In this document: piece after piece, positions 35,004 through 45,043 of the stretch
Numbering within the stretch: position 1 is the first letter of the stretch
Layout: each line of letters starts with the position of its first letter
Program-made: the position numbers and the translations under genes
NCBI RefSeq assembly: GCF_016907555.1
Contig: NZ_JAFBCE010000001.1
Coordinates: 2,418,001-2,482,000 of the forward strand
From: Microbacterium laevaniformans
Lineage (GTDB): Bacteria > Actinomycetota > Actinomycetes > Actinomycetales > Microbacteriaceae
Length of the DNA: 64,000 nucleotides
Reading direction: 5' to 3'
The notes under the pieces: model-generated
Told to the model about the DNA's origin: nothing
What the model saw: only the letters and a program-made list of their open reading frames with translations
Database searches by the model: none

Positions 35004-38000
35004 TCAGTACGCGACGACGGGCAGCACCCCCCTCGCGCGGGAGTCGAGCCAGCCGGGGGCACCGGTGAAGGTGACCTGCACGACGTGCAGGCCGCGGCGG
35101 AGCGCCGGCAGCGTCACCGAGAACCGGCCGCGGTCGTCGGCATCCAGGGTCACCGTCGCGACGGTCGTGCCGTTGTCGGTCACGGTGACGGTGCCGACGG
35201 GCGCGCTGCGGTCGTCGGCCGTGACCTTGCCCGACACACTGACCGACGACCCGTGGCGCACGAGCAGTCGGCTCGGCTGCGCGATCACGTGGGTCGCGAC
35301 CGGCTGGGCCTCGGTCAGCACCGCGACGGAGCGGGCCGGCACCGTGACGGTGCCCGTGGCGGCATCCCATGTCGTCGTCTTCACGACGGCATCCGACCCG
35401 TTCGCCTGCGCCGACGTGAGCGTGAACGAGCGCCCCGACAGCGCGGGCACGGTCTGCGTGGTCGCTTCGGGCGACGCGTTGAAGACGACGAGCGCACCGG
35501 CCAGGTCGGGATCGACGTCGGCGCCGACCGTGTCGTCGACGAGCATCGTGATCACGCCCGGCGTCGCGCCGGCGCCGCTGTTCGGGAACGACACCTTCTG
35601 CTCGATGCGGTCGGCCGAGCCGAGTCGCAGGAGGGGCACCTCGCCCCGCACCCGCAGCAGGTCGAGGGCGGATGCCTCCGCCGCGGCCATGTCCGCCGGC
35701 CCGGGCTTCAGGGCGGGGTCCGCGAGCAGCGGCTGCATGACGGCCCACTTCTCCTGGTTGTCGGCGGCCGGGGGCAGCCCCGACCCGAACGTCGATTCCT
35801 GACCGGTCCAGTCGATCCGGTTGAACCAGTCGCCCGAGTTGTAGCTGTTGCGGTCGAGCGACTTCGACCGCAGCAGCTCGGTGCCCGCGTGCCAGAACGA
35901 CGGGGTCTGCGACAGCGTCACGGTCGCGAGCGACAGGGTGTTCATCCGCACCCGGTCGGCCATCGTCGTGTCTTTCGGCAGCTTCAGCACGCCGAGGTCG
36001 TACAGCGTCTCGTTGTCGTGCGCGTCGACGTAGCTGATGATCTCCTCGGGCTCGTCGGCATAGCCCGCCGCCTGCCCGTTGTAGTCGAGCTCCGCTCCCT
36101 TCTTCACGCTGCCGTCGGCGGTCGTCAGGGCGAAGTCGGCGAGGTTGCCGGCGAGTCCGAGCTTGACGAGGTCGGTCTGGTGACCGAGGTCGGCGAGCGC
36201 CTGCTCGGGGGTGCCGTTGATCGGGTCGCCGTTCGGGTCGGTCGCGAGCCCCGTGCCGTACCCCTGGCGGAAGGTCGAGCCGGCGTCGACGGGGCTGCCG
36301 CCGTGCACCGCATCGCGGAGGCGATCGCTGAACGTGCCGATGCCGGTGCCGCCGAGGTTCCCCTGCCGCGCCTGCACGAACAGGGCGTCGTCCTGCACTT
36401 CGCCGAAGTTCCAGCCCTCTCCGTAGAGGTACACCTTCTTCCCGTCGACGCCGTCCTTCTTGAGGGTCAGCTCGTCGAGTGCGGCCCGGATGGCGAGCAT
36501 GTTGTCCTTCGAGTGGTGCCCCATCAGGTCGAACCGGAAGCCGTCGACCTTGTACTCCTTCGCCCACAGCACGACGGAGTCGACCATGAGCTTCTGCGCG
36601 ACGGCGTGCTCGGTGGCGACGTTCTGGCAGCACGTGGAGGTCTGCACGGCACCGTTGCCGTCGAGGCGCTGGTAGTAGCCCGGCACGACCTTGTCGAGCA
36701 CCGACGTGTCCGCCTGCCCCGAGGCCGAGGTGTGGTTGTACACCTCGTCGAGCACGACCTGCAGCCCCATCTTGTGGAGCGACCCGACCATCGTCCGGAA
36801 CTCGCTCACGCGCGCCCCGCCCTCGGGGTTCACCGCGTACGAGCCCTCGGGCGCCTGGAAGTGGAACGGGTCGTAGCCCCAGTTGAACCCGTCGGTGTCG
36901 GCGACCGCCGCGACGCAGGCCTGCTGCTCGGCGGAGTCGGGCGCGAACGACGCGAGGTCGCACGCGGGCACCGCCTGCTGGGCGCGGTTCTCCTCGATCG
37001 TCGCGATGTCGAACGACGGCAGCAGGTGCACCGTGTTGATGCCGGCGGATGCCAGCTGCTTCAGCTGCTGCGTGCCGGCGCTGTCCCGGGCGAAGGCGAG
37101 GTAGGTGCCGCGCTCGGTCTCGGGCACCGTCTCGTCGCCGATCGAGAAGTCGCGGATGTGCAGCTCGTAGATGGCACGGTCGACGTCGCGCGCGATCACC
37201 GGCGCCTTCGTCTTCTTCCACACCTTCGGCGCCCACGCAGGGTCGGCGAGGTCGATCGCGACCGACCGGGTCGAGTTGGTCGTGAGCGCGACCGCGTACG
37301 GGTCCGTGACTTGGTTCGTCTCGACCTTTCCGGTCGTCGGGGCGTAGACCGCGACCTCCCAGAGGTACTCGTCGCCGGTCAGCGCCTTCCCGCCCGTGAC
37401 GCTCCAGGTGCCCGATGCCGAATCGAAGGATGCCTCGCGCCGCGCGGGATCACCCGTCGCACCGGCATCCCACGTCAGGAGCGTCGCCGTCTGCGCCGTC
37501 GGCGCCCAGACGCGGAAGGTCGGCTTGGATCCGCGGAAGGAGACCCCCAGGTCGTCGTCAGCGACGGCGTTGGCGTAGAGGTCGTCGAGCACGCCCGGGA
37601 TCTGCACGCCGGTGTAGGCGGTGAGCTTGCCGTCGGCACCGCGCTGCGCGACGGCAAGCTGCCCGCGCAGGAGCGTCGCGACGGCGTCGCGGTCCTGCCC
37701 CTCGACGTGCAGGGCGACGAAGCCGGAGAGAGCCGGGAAGCGCGCGCGCTGCGCGTCGGTCAGCCCGTCGCCGACGCGTGTCAGCGTCACCGGGTCGCCG
37801 TCCGTCCCGGTGACGTCGCCGTCCGAGACGGCGAGCGCCGCCGTGGCCGAGCCGTACAGCTGCCAGGTCGCACCGACGGCGGGTGCGCCGAGCTCGCCGG
37901 GCCACGCGATCGTGTCGGCGTCGATCCAGTGCGCGCGCGACTGGCCGGTGCCGGGGAGCGGCGGGTCGGCCGAGACGATCTCGAGCAGGTGCGTCGCCAC

Positions 38001-41000
38001 GTCGTAGCGGAACGAGACGCGCTTGCCCTCGGTGGCCGAGAACGCGATGTTCGCGCCGTCGCGCGCACCGTCGGCGCCGTAGTTCTCCGCCCAGCTGAGC
38101 CCGTGCGCGACCTTGAGCTCGTACGAGCCGGTGGGCAGCTTCGTCGTCGAGAACTCGTAGACGCCGTCGCGGTCGCCGTCGAACATCATCGCGCGCAGGC
38201 AGTCGGGCGCCCAGTCGCCCGCGCAGCCGAGCTCCGACTGGAACGAGCCTGCGAGGGTGACGACGGGGCCGTCATCGCTCGACTGCACGACCTTCGTGCG
38301 CGGGTCGAACCAGAAGGTCACCGGTCCGCCGGCGTGGCGGAGGACGAGGTTCGGGCCGCTCGCGACGCCGCCCTGGCCGTAGTTCTCGTCCCAGCTCTTC
38401 TCGGTCGCGACCTTGTACTCGTAGTCACCGGCGGGCAGGTCGACCGTCAGCCGCCAGATGCCATCGACCTGGGTCATCTGCGCCTGATCGCAGTCGGGCG
38501 CCCAGTCGCCCGCGCAGCCCATCTCGGTGTTCAGCGACCCCGGAATGCTGACGAAGTCGTACGGCGTCGCGTCGTCGGGCTCCTCCGGCGCCGGGTCGTC
38601 GACGAGGTTCACGCGGTTGCCGACGGAGGCGTAGGTGGATGCCGCGGAGCGGCCACCGGCAGCGTCGGTCGACACGGCGCGGTACTCGACGAGCGTGCCG
38701 GCGGCGAGACCCGCGACGTCGTGGAAGACGCCGGGCGTCGTGTCCTCGGCCGTGCCGAGCGGGTGCCACTCGTCACCGCCGACGACGCGCCAGGCGAAGC
38801 TCGTCTGCCGCCACGACTGGTCGGCGGTCGCCGAGACGGCGACCTGACCCGACAGCCCCGCACCGGCGGCCGGCGCCGTCACCTCGAGGGGCGCAGGCGC
38901 GGCGGGGGCTGTCACGGCGGCGTCCGCGCGGTAGACGACCGCGGAGAGAGCGGGAACCGTGACGGCGGCCGTGGCGTCGGCGCCGGTCGTGAGCGAGCCC
39001 GTCGCGCCGTAGACACCCGTGAACGAGGCATCCGCCGTCAGCGTCGGCACCGTGACGGTCGCCTCGGATGCCGTGTTGTTGAGCGCGACGAGGTACTCGA
39101 CCTTCTCGTCGGCGCCGACGCGCGAGAAGGCGTACACGCCGTCTTTCGCGTACCGCTCGATCTGCGCGCCGTCGACGAGCGCCGGATGCTGCGCGCGCAG
39201 CGCCGAGAGCCCGGCGATATGCGGGTACAGGGCGGTGTCGGTGCCGTAGCGGTCGGCCGATCCCACCGGCGTGCCGTCGATCAGGGTCTGGTTCTGATAC
39301 TCCGGCACCTCGCTCGCGAACAGGGTCTGCCGGGCGCTCTTGTCGCCGCCGGGGTCGGCCCCGGTGAAGCCCTGCTCGTCGCCGTAGTAGACGACCGGCT
39401 GGCCGCGGCTGAGGAACAGCAGGTCGTGCGCGAGCAGATCGCGCCCCGAGGCATCCGGCGTGTTCTTCAGGAAGTAGCCGATCCGCCCCATGTCGTGATT
39501 GCCGAGGAAGGTCGGCAACGCCGTCGCCGACGAGTCGGGCGTCGTGTAGCGGTCGTCGCCGGCGAACATCTTCTGCAGCACCTGCGCGTCGCCGCCCTTG
39601 GCGAAGCTCGTCGCGGCCGACTGGAACGCGAAGTCGAGCACCGAGTTCATGTCGGTGTCGCGCACGTACGGCGAGAGCACGGCGGGGTCGGCGTCGTACA
39701 CCTCGCCGAACATGAAGAAGTCGGGCTTGCCCTGACTGTGCGCGTAGTCGAGCACCTTGGCCGTCCACTGCTGCCAGAACGGGAAGTCGACGTGCTTGGC
39801 CGTGTCGATGCGGAATCCGTCGATGCCGAGGTCGATCCACGACTCGTACACGTCGGCGAAGCCGTTCACGACGGCCGGGTTCTCGGTCATGAGGTCGTCG
39901 AGCCCGGAGAAGTCGCCGTACGTCGTCGACTCGCCCTGATAGGTGGAGTCACCGCGGTTGTGGTACAGCGTGACGTCGTTGAGCCAGGCCGGCACCTTCA
40001 CGTTCGCCTCGGCCGGGTCGACGATGGGGGTGTACGGGAAGCTCGTGGCCGCATCCATCGTCGGGAACGTGTCGGTGCCGGCGAAGTCGGCGGGGTCGAA
40101 GGCGTTCCCCGCGGCATCGGTGTACGGCTTCGTCGCCTGGTCGATGTAGGTGTACTGGTTCTCGGCGTACGAGATGACGTCGGCGGTGTGGTTCGTGATG
40201 ATGTCGAAGTAGACGTCGATGCCACGGCTGTGCGCGTCGTCGATGAAGGCCTTCAGCTCGTCGTTCGTGCCGAGGTGCGGGTCGATGCGGGTGAAGTCGG
40301 TGATCCAGTAGCCGTGGTACCCGGCGCTCGCGTTCTCGCCCTCGCCCTGGACGGGCTTGTTCACGAAGCTCGGCGTCAGCCAGATCGCGTTCGTGCCGAG
40401 TCCCGCGATGTAGTCGAGGTTCGCGCGCAGGCCTGCGATGTCGCCGCCGTTGTAGAAGCCGCTCGAGGTCGGGTCGAACCCGGTGGTGAGGCGGTCGCCG
40501 GTGAGGCCGCCGGTGTCGTTCGCGGTGTCGCCGTTGGCGAACCGGTCGGTCATGACGAAGTAGAACTGCTTGCCGTCGCCGGCCTGGCGCACGGGCGCGG
40601 AGACGATCGCGTCGTCGGCAGCGGTGTACCCGGATGCCAAGGTGTTGGTCTCGATCGCGATGCGGTGCGAGGTGTCGTCGTAGACGAAGCGGAGCGAGGC
40701 CGGTCCGGCGATGGCGAGCGGGATGTTCGCTCCCCCGGCCGCGCCGTCGGCGCCGTAGCTCTCGTCCCACGCGCCGTTCAGCGCGATCTTGTACTCGTAC
40801 GTGCCCGCCGGCACGTCGAACGTGCGCGCGTACTGCGTGGTGCCGTCGACCGGTTCGAGCGTGGTCGCGGCGCACGCGGGATCCCAGTCGCCGGGGCATC
40901 CCAGCTCACTCTGCAGGTCGCCGACGAGCGTGGGCACGCGATCGGCGGCGAGGGTGGGCGCGGCAGTGACGGCGACGGCGCCGGCCCCGACGAGGACGGC

Positions 41001-41063
41001 GGCGGCGAGCAGCGCGAACGCGCGCCGCGCGGGGGTGGACAGGGTCGTCGTCGACTGAGGCAC
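35004..41063 (-). CDS. Secreted double-headed alpha-amylase / pullulanase
   Basis: 2019 residues, GTG start at 41063 with GGGAG upstream. Order: signal peptide (1-40, AAAVLVGAGAVAVTAAPTLA); X25 module (about 43-135, ELGCPGDWDPAC); GH13 amylase (about 150-740) with FDIITNH near 288, GFRIDTAKH near 420, FGEVYD near 453 and FLGNHD near 520; an Ig-like module; X25 modules near 845-930 and 945-1030 (GCAGDWAPDC); pullulanase N-terminal and CBM48-like region (PTFRVWAPTA near 1186); GH13 pullulanase with FNWGYDP, LDEVYNHT near 1440, GFRFDLMGH near 1512, YGEGW near 1550 and VDAHDNETL near 1680; C-terminal Ig-like repeat to 2019. Both catalytic triads are intact. No sortase signal, so probably released. 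It should cut alpha-1,4 and alpha-1,6 bonds of starch or pullulan. Confidence 0.93.
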   Translation of the reverse strand: MPQSTTTLSTPARRAFALLAAAVLVGAGAVAVTAAPTLAADRVPTLVGDLQSELGCPGDWDPACAATTLEPVDGTTQYARTFDVPAGTYEYKIALNGAWDESYGADGAAGGANIPLAIAGPASLRFVYDDTSHRIAIETNTLASGYTAADDAIVSAPVRQAGDGKQFYFVMTDRFANGDTANDTGGLTGDRLTTGFDPTSSGFYNGGDIAGLRANLDYIAGLGTNAIWLTPSFVNKPVQGEGENASAGYHGYWITDFTRIDPHLGTNDELKAFIDDAHSRGIDVYFDIITNHTADVISYAENQYTYIDQATKPYTDAAGNAFDPADFAGTDTFPTMDAATSFPYTPIVDPAEANVKVPAWLNDVTLYHNRGDSTYQGESTTYGDFSGLDDLMTENPAVVNGFADVYESWIDLGIDGFRIDTAKHVDFPFWQQWTAKVLDYAHSQGKPDFFMFGEVYDADPAVLSPYVRDTDMNSVLDFAFQSAATSFAKGGDAQVLQKMFAGDDRYTTPDSSATALPTFLGNHDMGRIGYFLKNTPDASGRDLLAHDLLFLSRGQPVVYYGDEQGFTGADPGGDKSARQTLFASEVPEYQNQTLIDGTPVGSADRYGTDTALYPHIAGLSALRAQHPALVDGAQIERYAKDGVYAFSRVGADEKVEYLVALNNTASEATVTVPTLTADASFTGVYGATGSLTTGADATAAVTVPALSAVVYRADAAVTAPAAPAPLEVTAPAAGAGLSGQVAVSATADQSWRQTSFAWRVVGGDEWHPLGTAEDTTPGVFHDVAGLAAGTLVEYRAVSTDAAGGRSAASTYASVGNRVNLVDDPAPEEPDDATPYDFVSIPGSLNTEMGCAGDWAPDCDQAQMTQVDGIWRLTVDLPAGDYEYKVATEKSWDENYGQGGVASGPNLVLRHAGGPVTFWFDPRTKVVQSSDDGPVVTLAGSFQSELGCAGDWAPDCLRAMMFDGDRDGVYEFSTTKLPTGSYELKVAHGLSWAENYGADGARDGANIAFSATEGKRVSFRYDVATHLLEIVSADPPLPGTGQSRAHWIDADTIAWPGELGAPAVGATWQLYGSATAALAVSDGDVTGTDGDPVTLTRVGDGLTDAQRARFPALSGFVALHVEGQDRDAVATLLRGQLAVAQRGADGKLTAYTGVQIPGVLDDLYANAVADDDLGVSFRGSKPTFRVWAPTAQTATLLTWDAGATGDPARREASFDSASGTWSVTGGKALTGDEYLWEVAVYAPTTGKVETNQVTDPYAVALTTNSTRSVAIDLADPAWAPKVWKKTKAPVIARDVDRAIYELHIRDFSIGDETVPETERGTYLAFARDSAGTQQLKQLASAGINTVHLLPSFDIATIEENRAQQAVPACDLASFAPDSAEQQACVAAVADTDGFNWGYDPFHFQAPEGSYAVNPEGGARVSEFRTMVGSLHKMGLQVVLDEVYNHTSASGQADTSVLDKVVPGYYQRLDGNGAVQTSTCCQNVATEHAVAQKLMVDSVVLWAKEYKVDGFRFDLMGHHSKDNMLAIRAALDELTLKKDGVDGKKVYLYGEGWNFGEVQDDALFVQARQGNLGGTGIGTFSDRLRDAVHGGSPVDAGSTFRQGYGTGLATDPNGDPINGTPEQALADLGHQTDLVKLGLAGNLADFALTTADGSVKKGAELDYNGQAAGYADEPEEIISYVDAHDNETLYDLGVLKLPKDTTMADRVRMNTLSLATVTLSQTPSFWHAGTELLRSKSLDRNSYNSGDWFNRIDWTGQESTFGSGLPPAADNQEKWAVMQPLLADPALKPGPADMAAAEASALDLLRVRGEVPLLRLGSADRIEQKVSFPNSGAGATPGVITMLVDDTVGADVDPDLAGALVVFNASPEATTQTVPALSGRSFTLTSAQANGSDAVVKTTTWDAATGTVTVPARSVAVLTEAQPVATHVIAQPSRLLVRHGSSVSVSGKVTADDRSAPVGTVTVTDNGTTVATVTLDADDRGRFSVTLPALRRGLHVVQVTFTGAPGWLDSRARGVLPVVAY

Positions 41064-41145
41064 GCGGAGCTCCCGGGGTGAGCGAGCACGACACCGTGCC
41101 CTGAGCAGGTACCCCCGACGCTACTGGGACCGGTCACAGTTCGGT

Positions 41146-41161
41146 ATGAGAATCCTCTCAT
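41146..41161. promoter_or_regulatory. Inverted repeat upstream of the amylase-pullulanase gene
   Basis: ATGAGA (41146-41151) and TCTCAT (41156-41161) are exact complements around a 4-base centre, 83 bases before the GTG start. Length fits a sugar-regulator operator (LacI-like), but no such regulator lies in the window. Confidence 0.4.
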
Positions 41162-41183
41162 TCAGCCATGATCCGGGTGTGAG

Positions 41184-41257
41184 GCATCCTCGCCCCGACC
41201 CGGTGCCGCCGGGCGCGCTGCGCCGGCGCGGGGCGGGGCGGGACGGGACGAGGATGC
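41184..41257 (-). terminator. Hairpin downstream of prpC
   Basis: GCATCCTCG (41184-41192) pairs perfectly with CGAGGATGC (41249-41257); GC-rich inner segments can also pair. It starts 12 bases past the prpC stop on the minus strand and separates it from the amylase gene. There is no T-run, so termination efficiency is uncertain. Confidence 0.5.
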
Positions 41258-41268
41258 TTCGAGCCGGA

Positions 41269-42471
41269 TCAGCCCTCGGCTTCGGCGGCGCGGAGCGTGA
41301 TCGTCGAGGTGCCGGCCTCGTCGACGAAGCCCGCGATGTGCCGCTCGTCGGGGCCGACGTACTCCGAGAGCGGGCGGATGAGCGCGTTCGACGCGGCCTG
41401 CTCCATGATGTGCGCGGTCCAGCCGACCACCCGCGCCGCGACGAACAGCGGAGTGAAGGTCAGGGTGTCGAACCCGATCAGGTTGTACGCGGGACCCGAC
41501 GGGTAGTCGAGGTTCGGGTAGATGCCCTTCCGCTCGACGAACTCGCGCTCGAGCGTCGTGTACAGCGCCTCGACGTCGGGGCGGTCGTAGTAGTCGATGA
41601 GGGTGTCGAGCGCCGCCTTCATGGTCGGTACCCGCGAGTCGCCGTGCTTGTAGACGCGGTGCCCGAATCCCATGATCTTGCGCTTCTCGGCGAGCGCGCG
41701 GTCGAGCCAGGCCTCCACCTCGTCGGCGTCGCCGATCTCGTCGAAGATGTGCAGCACGGCCTCGTTCGCCCCGCCGTGGAGCGGCCCCTTGAGCGCGCCG
41801 ATCGCGCCGACGACGGCCGAGTACAGGTCGGACAGGGTCGAGGTGATGACGCGCGCGGTGAACGTCGAGGCGTTGAACGAGTGCTCGGCGTACAGGATCA
41901 TCGAGCGGTTGAAGGCATCCACCACGACGTCGTCGAACTCCTCCCCGAAGGCCATCCAGAGGAAGTTGGCGGCGTAGTCGAGATCGTCGCGCGGCGCGAT
42001 GAGCTCCTCGCCGCGGCGACGGCGCTGGCCGTAGGACACGATCGCCGGCAGCGCCGCGAACAGGCGGATCGAGCGCTCGAGGTTCTTCTCGGGCGTGCCC
42101 GTGGCGTCGAGCACCGAGCCCGCGCCGGCGAGGTCGCGGGCGCCCAGCACGCTGACCGCCGTGCGCACCTCATCCATCGGGTGCGCGTCGAGCGGCGTCA
42201 GGTCGATCGCCGCCTTCACGTCATCCTGGAGGGCGCGGTGCGCGCGCTCGGTCGACCGCAGCGCCGCGAGCTGCTCGTCCGTCGGCAGGTCGCCGTTCCA
42301 CAGCAGGTAGGCGACCGCCTCGGCCGGCTGCGTCGCGGCCAGCTCGTGCACGGGGTACCCGCGGTACAGCAGCGAGTTGGTCTCGGGGTTGACCTTGCTG
42401 ATGGCGGTCGCATCGGCGACGACGCCCGCGAGCCCCTTGTGGATCTGGGGCGGGGTCTGCTGGTCGCTCAT
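41269..42471 (-). CDS. prpC: 2-Methylcitrate synthase
   Basis: 400-residue citrate-synthase-fold enzyme. KGPLHGGANEAVLHIFDEIG and KIMGFGHRVYKHGDSR carry the two active-site histidines. The short N-terminus (KGLAGVVADATAISKVNPET) is typical of PrpC/CitZ-type enzymes. With PrpB and PrpD in the same operon it should condense propionyl-CoA with oxaloacetate. ATG 42471 with AAAGGAG five to six bases upstream. A GTCCCA-type repeat lies in the 146-base gap after prpB. Confidence 0.92.
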   Translation of the reverse strand: MSDQQTPPQIHKGLAGVVADATAISKVNPETNSLLYRGYPVHELAATQPAEAVAYLLWNGDLPTDEQLAALRSTERAHRALQDDVKAAIDLTPLDAHPMDEVRTAVSVLGARDLAGAGSVLDATGTPEKNLERSIRLFAALPAIVSYGQRRRRGEELIAPRDDLDYAANFLWMAFGEEFDDVVVDAFNRSMILYAEHSFNASTFTARVITSTLSDLYSAVVGAIGALKGPLHGGANEAVLHIFDEIGDADEVEAWLDRALAEKRKIMGFGHRVYKHGDSRVPTMKAALDTLIDYYDRPDVEALYTTLEREFVERKGIYPNLDYPSGPAYNLIGFDTLTFTPLFVAARVVGWTAHIMEQAASNALIRPLSEYVGPDERHIAGFVDEAGTSTITLRAAEAEG

Positions 42472-42510
42472 GACTGCTCCTTTGCACGTGCGGGCCGGTT
42501 GCGGCTGCAA

Positions 42511-42595
42511 CCATGTCCCAGTTTCTGTCCTGTGGATGCCCCGATTGCGACCTCTTGTGGGACATGGTCGGTCGCAAGTGGGACGAGGGTCAAGG
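42511..42595. repeat. GTCCCA-type dispersed element, copy 2
   Basis: CCATGTCCCAGTTTCTGTCC at one end and TTGTGGGACATGGTCGGTCG then CAAGTGGGACGAGG at the other. The minus strand aligns with 14511-14602. It fills most of the prpB-prpC gap and is transcribed within the operon. Confidence 0.65.
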
Positions 42596-42617
42596 GGAGG
42601 GGAGGGTGAAGGGGTGA

Positions 42618-43517
42618 TCAGCGGGAGATCTGAAAGTTGAAGACGTTTGAATCGAAGCGGTTGTAGCCCTCGTAGTCGATGAGGTCGTACAGGTCGGCGC
42701 GGTGCTGCATCTCACCCAGACGCGGGGTCAGATGTCCCTCGTCGTTCAGGGTATCCAGCGCACGGGATGCCGCACCCATCGCGATCCGCAGCAGCGAGAC
42801 GGGCCAGATGACGATCTGCACGCCCGCGCCCCGGAGCTGGTCCACGGTGAAGAGGTCGCTCTTGCCGAACTCGGTCATATTCGCGAGCACCGGCACGTCG
42901 ACGGCGGCGCACACGGCCTCGAACTCGCTCAGGTCGCGCATCGCCTCGGGGAAGATCGCGTCGGCCCCTGCATCCACGAGCGCCTTGGCGCGATCGATGG
43001 CGGCGTCCAGGCCTTCGATCGCACGGATGTCGGTGCGCGCCATGATGAGGAAGTTCGGGTCGCGGCGGGCGTCGACCGCCGCGCGGATGCGCTGGAGGGC
43101 GGTGCCGGTGTCGACGACCTGCTTGCCGTCGAGGTGGCCGCAGCGCTTCGGGTTCACCTGGTCTTCGATGTGAGTGCCGGCCAGCCCCGCGTCTTCCAGG
43201 GTCTGGATGGTGCGGGCAACGTTCATCGGCTCGCCGAAGCCGGTGTCGGCGTCGATGATCGCCGGGAGCTCGGTCATGCGGGCGATCTGCTGGCCGCGCC
43301 CGGCGACCTCCGTCAGCGTCGTCAGGCCGATGTCGGGAAGGCCGAGGTCGGCGCTCAACACGGCCCCGGAGATGTAGACGCCCTCGAAGCCCTTCTGCTC
43401 GATGAGCCGTGCCGACAGGGGATTGAACGCGCCGGGAAAGCGCACGAGCTCCCCCGCCCGCAGCCGCTCGCGCAGGACGCGCCGCTTCTCGGATGCCGGG
43501 GTCTGGCTGTACAGCAT
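42618..43517 (-). CDS. prpB: Methylisocitrate lyase
   Basis: 299 residues of the isocitrate lyase/PEP mutase family. Start LYSQTPASEKRRVLRERLRA. ELPAIIDADTGFGEPMNVAR holds metal-binding aspartates, and HIEDQVNPKRCGHLDGKQVV contains the active-site KRCGH loop that marks PrpB. Cleaves methylisocitrate to pyruvate and succinate, the last step of the methylcitrate cycle. ATGA overlap with prpD. Confidence 0.95.
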   Translation of the reverse strand: MLYSQTPASEKRRVLRERLRAGELVRFPGAFNPLSARLIEQKGFEGVYISGAVLSADLGLPDIGLTTLTEVAGRGQQIARMTELPAIIDADTGFGEPMNVARTIQTLEDAGLAGTHIEDQVNPKRCGHLDGKQVVDTGTALQRIRAAVDARRDPNFLIMARTDIRAIEGLDAAIDRAKALVDAGADAIFPEAMRDLSEFEAVCAAVDVPVLANMTEFGKSDLFTVDQLRGAGVQIVIWPVSLLRIAMGAASRALDTLNDEGHLTPRLGEMQHRADLYDLIDYEGYNRFDSNVFNFQISR

Positions 43518-45043
43518 CAGAACAGCCCCTTCGGGCTCGCCGCCGTGGCCAGCACGCCGTCGCGGGCGACGATGTTGAGCTCTCGCACCTCGTCGGCGGT
43601 CAGCTCGGGCAGCCGCTCGGCGAGAGCGAGGAACCGCTCGATCTCGGCCGGGGCGAGCACGGGCTCGGCGAGCAGGCGGAACTTGCGCACGTAGTCGGCG
43701 CGGGCGAACGGGCGCGCCCCGAGCGGGTGGGCGTCGGCGACGGCGATCTCGTCCACGATCGTCGACCCGTCCGTGAGACGGATCTCCACGCGTCCGCCGA
43801 ATGCCTTCTCGTCGGGGTCCTCGGAGTGGTACCGGCGGGTCCACTCGGCATCCTCCGCCGTCGTGATCTTGTGCCACAGCGCCACCGTGTCTTCGCGGGC
43901 GGCGCGAGCGGGCAGGTACGAGTCGACGTGGTGCCAGCCGCCGTCCTGCAGCGCGACGGCGAAGATGTACGGGATCGAGTGGTCGAGGGTCTCGCGGGAG
44001 GCCTTCGGATCGTACTTCTGCGGATCGTTCGCTCCCGAGCCGATCACGTAGTGGGTGTGGTGGCTCGTGTGCAGCACGATGCTCTCCACGTTCGCGGGGT
44101 CGGAGAGCTCGGGGTGGCTGCCGTGGAGCTTTCGGGCCAGATCGATCCACGCCTGTGCCTGATACTCGGCGGAGTGCTCCTTCGTGTACGAGTCGAGGAT
44201 CGCGCGCTTGGGTTCGCCGGGGGCGGGCAGGGGCACGTCGTACGCGCCATCCTTGCCGTCGAGCATCCAGGCGATGACGCCGTCTTCGCCTTCGTAGATG
44301 GGCGACGGAGAGGTCTGCCCGCGCATCGCACGGTCGACGGCTTCGACCGCCATCTTGCCGGCGAAGGCGGGGGCGTGCGCCTTCCACGTGGAGATCTCGC
44401 CCTTGCGGGACTGACGGGTGGCCGTGGTCGTGTGCAGCGCCTGCGCGACGGCCTGGGCGATGGTGTCGGCGTCGAGTCCGAGCAGGGTGCCGATGCCGGC
44501 GGCCGCCGACGGACCGAGGTGCGCGACGTGGTCGATCTTGTGCTTGTGCAGGCTGATGGCGCGCACGAGGTCCATCTGGATCTCGTAGCCGGTCGCGATG
44601 GCGCGCACCAAGGCCGCGCCGTCGACGCCGACGTGCTGGGCGACGGCGAGGATCGGCGGGATGTTGTCGCCCGGGTGCGAGTACTCCGCGGCGAGGAAGG
44701 TGTCGTGGTAGTCGAGCTCGCGCACGGCCACCCCGTTCGCCCACGCCGCCCACTCGGGACTGGTGCGCACCTCGTTCGGCTCGCCGAACACCGTCGCACC
44801 CGAACCTCCCCGCGAGACCGGGTGGTCGAGGGCCTGGGCGCGCGCCGCGGTGACGGGGTCCCGGGTGAGGGATGCCGCCGCCACGGACGCATTGTCGATG
44901 ACGCGGTTGATGATCATCTCGACGACGGCGGGCTCGACGGCGACCGGGTCGGCGGCGACCTCGGCGATCTTGTGTGCGAGCTGGTCTTCGCGGGCGAGGT
45001 TCTCTTCGCTCCGGTGCACACGGACGTGGTGGATGACGGTCAT
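43517..45043 (-). CDS. prpD: 2-Methylcitrate dehydratase
   Basis: 508 residues of the MmgE/PrpD family. [60 protein letters not shown] and [20 protein letters not shown] are recognisable. Length is nearer the PrpD group (about 480-505) than shorter MmgE proteins. Dehydrates 2-methylcitrate to 2-methylaconitate. ATGA overlaps on both sides (GntR upstream, prpB downstream) make gntR-prpD-prpB one coupled unit. No prpF or methylcitrate-specific aconitase is present. Confidence 0.92.
   Translation of the reverse strand: MTVIHHVRVHRSEENLAREDQLAHKIAEVAADPVAVEPAVVEMIINRVIDNASVAAASLTRDPVTAARAQALDHPVSRGGSGATVFGEPNEVRTSPEWAAWANGVAVRELDYHDTFLAAEYSHPGDNIPPILAVAQHVGVDGAALVRAIATGYEIQMDLVRAISLHKHKIDHVAHLGPSAAAGIGTLLGLDADTIAQAVAQALHTTTATRQSRKGEISTWKAHAPAFAGKMAVEAVDRAMRGQTSPSPIYEGEDGVIAWMLDGKDGAYDVPLPAPGEPKRAILDSYTKEHSAEYQAQAWIDLARKLHGSHPELSDPANVESIVLHTSHHTHYVIGSGANDPQKYDPKASRETLDHSIPYIFAVALQDGGWHHVDSYLPARAAREDTVALWHKITTAEDAEWTRRYHSEDPDEKAFGGRVEIRLTDGSTIVDEIAVADAHPLGARPFARADYVRKFRLLAEPVLAPAEIERFLALAERLPELTADEVRELNIVARDGVLATAASPKGLF

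Noticed and set aside
34710..41081. Very long plus-strand open frame (over 2100 codons) opposite the amylase-pullulanase
   Set aside because: The minus frame has a signal peptide, X25 modules and two full GH13 motif sets. The plus frame is Arg/Val/Gly-rich with no domain and is an artefact of GC-rich codon structure.
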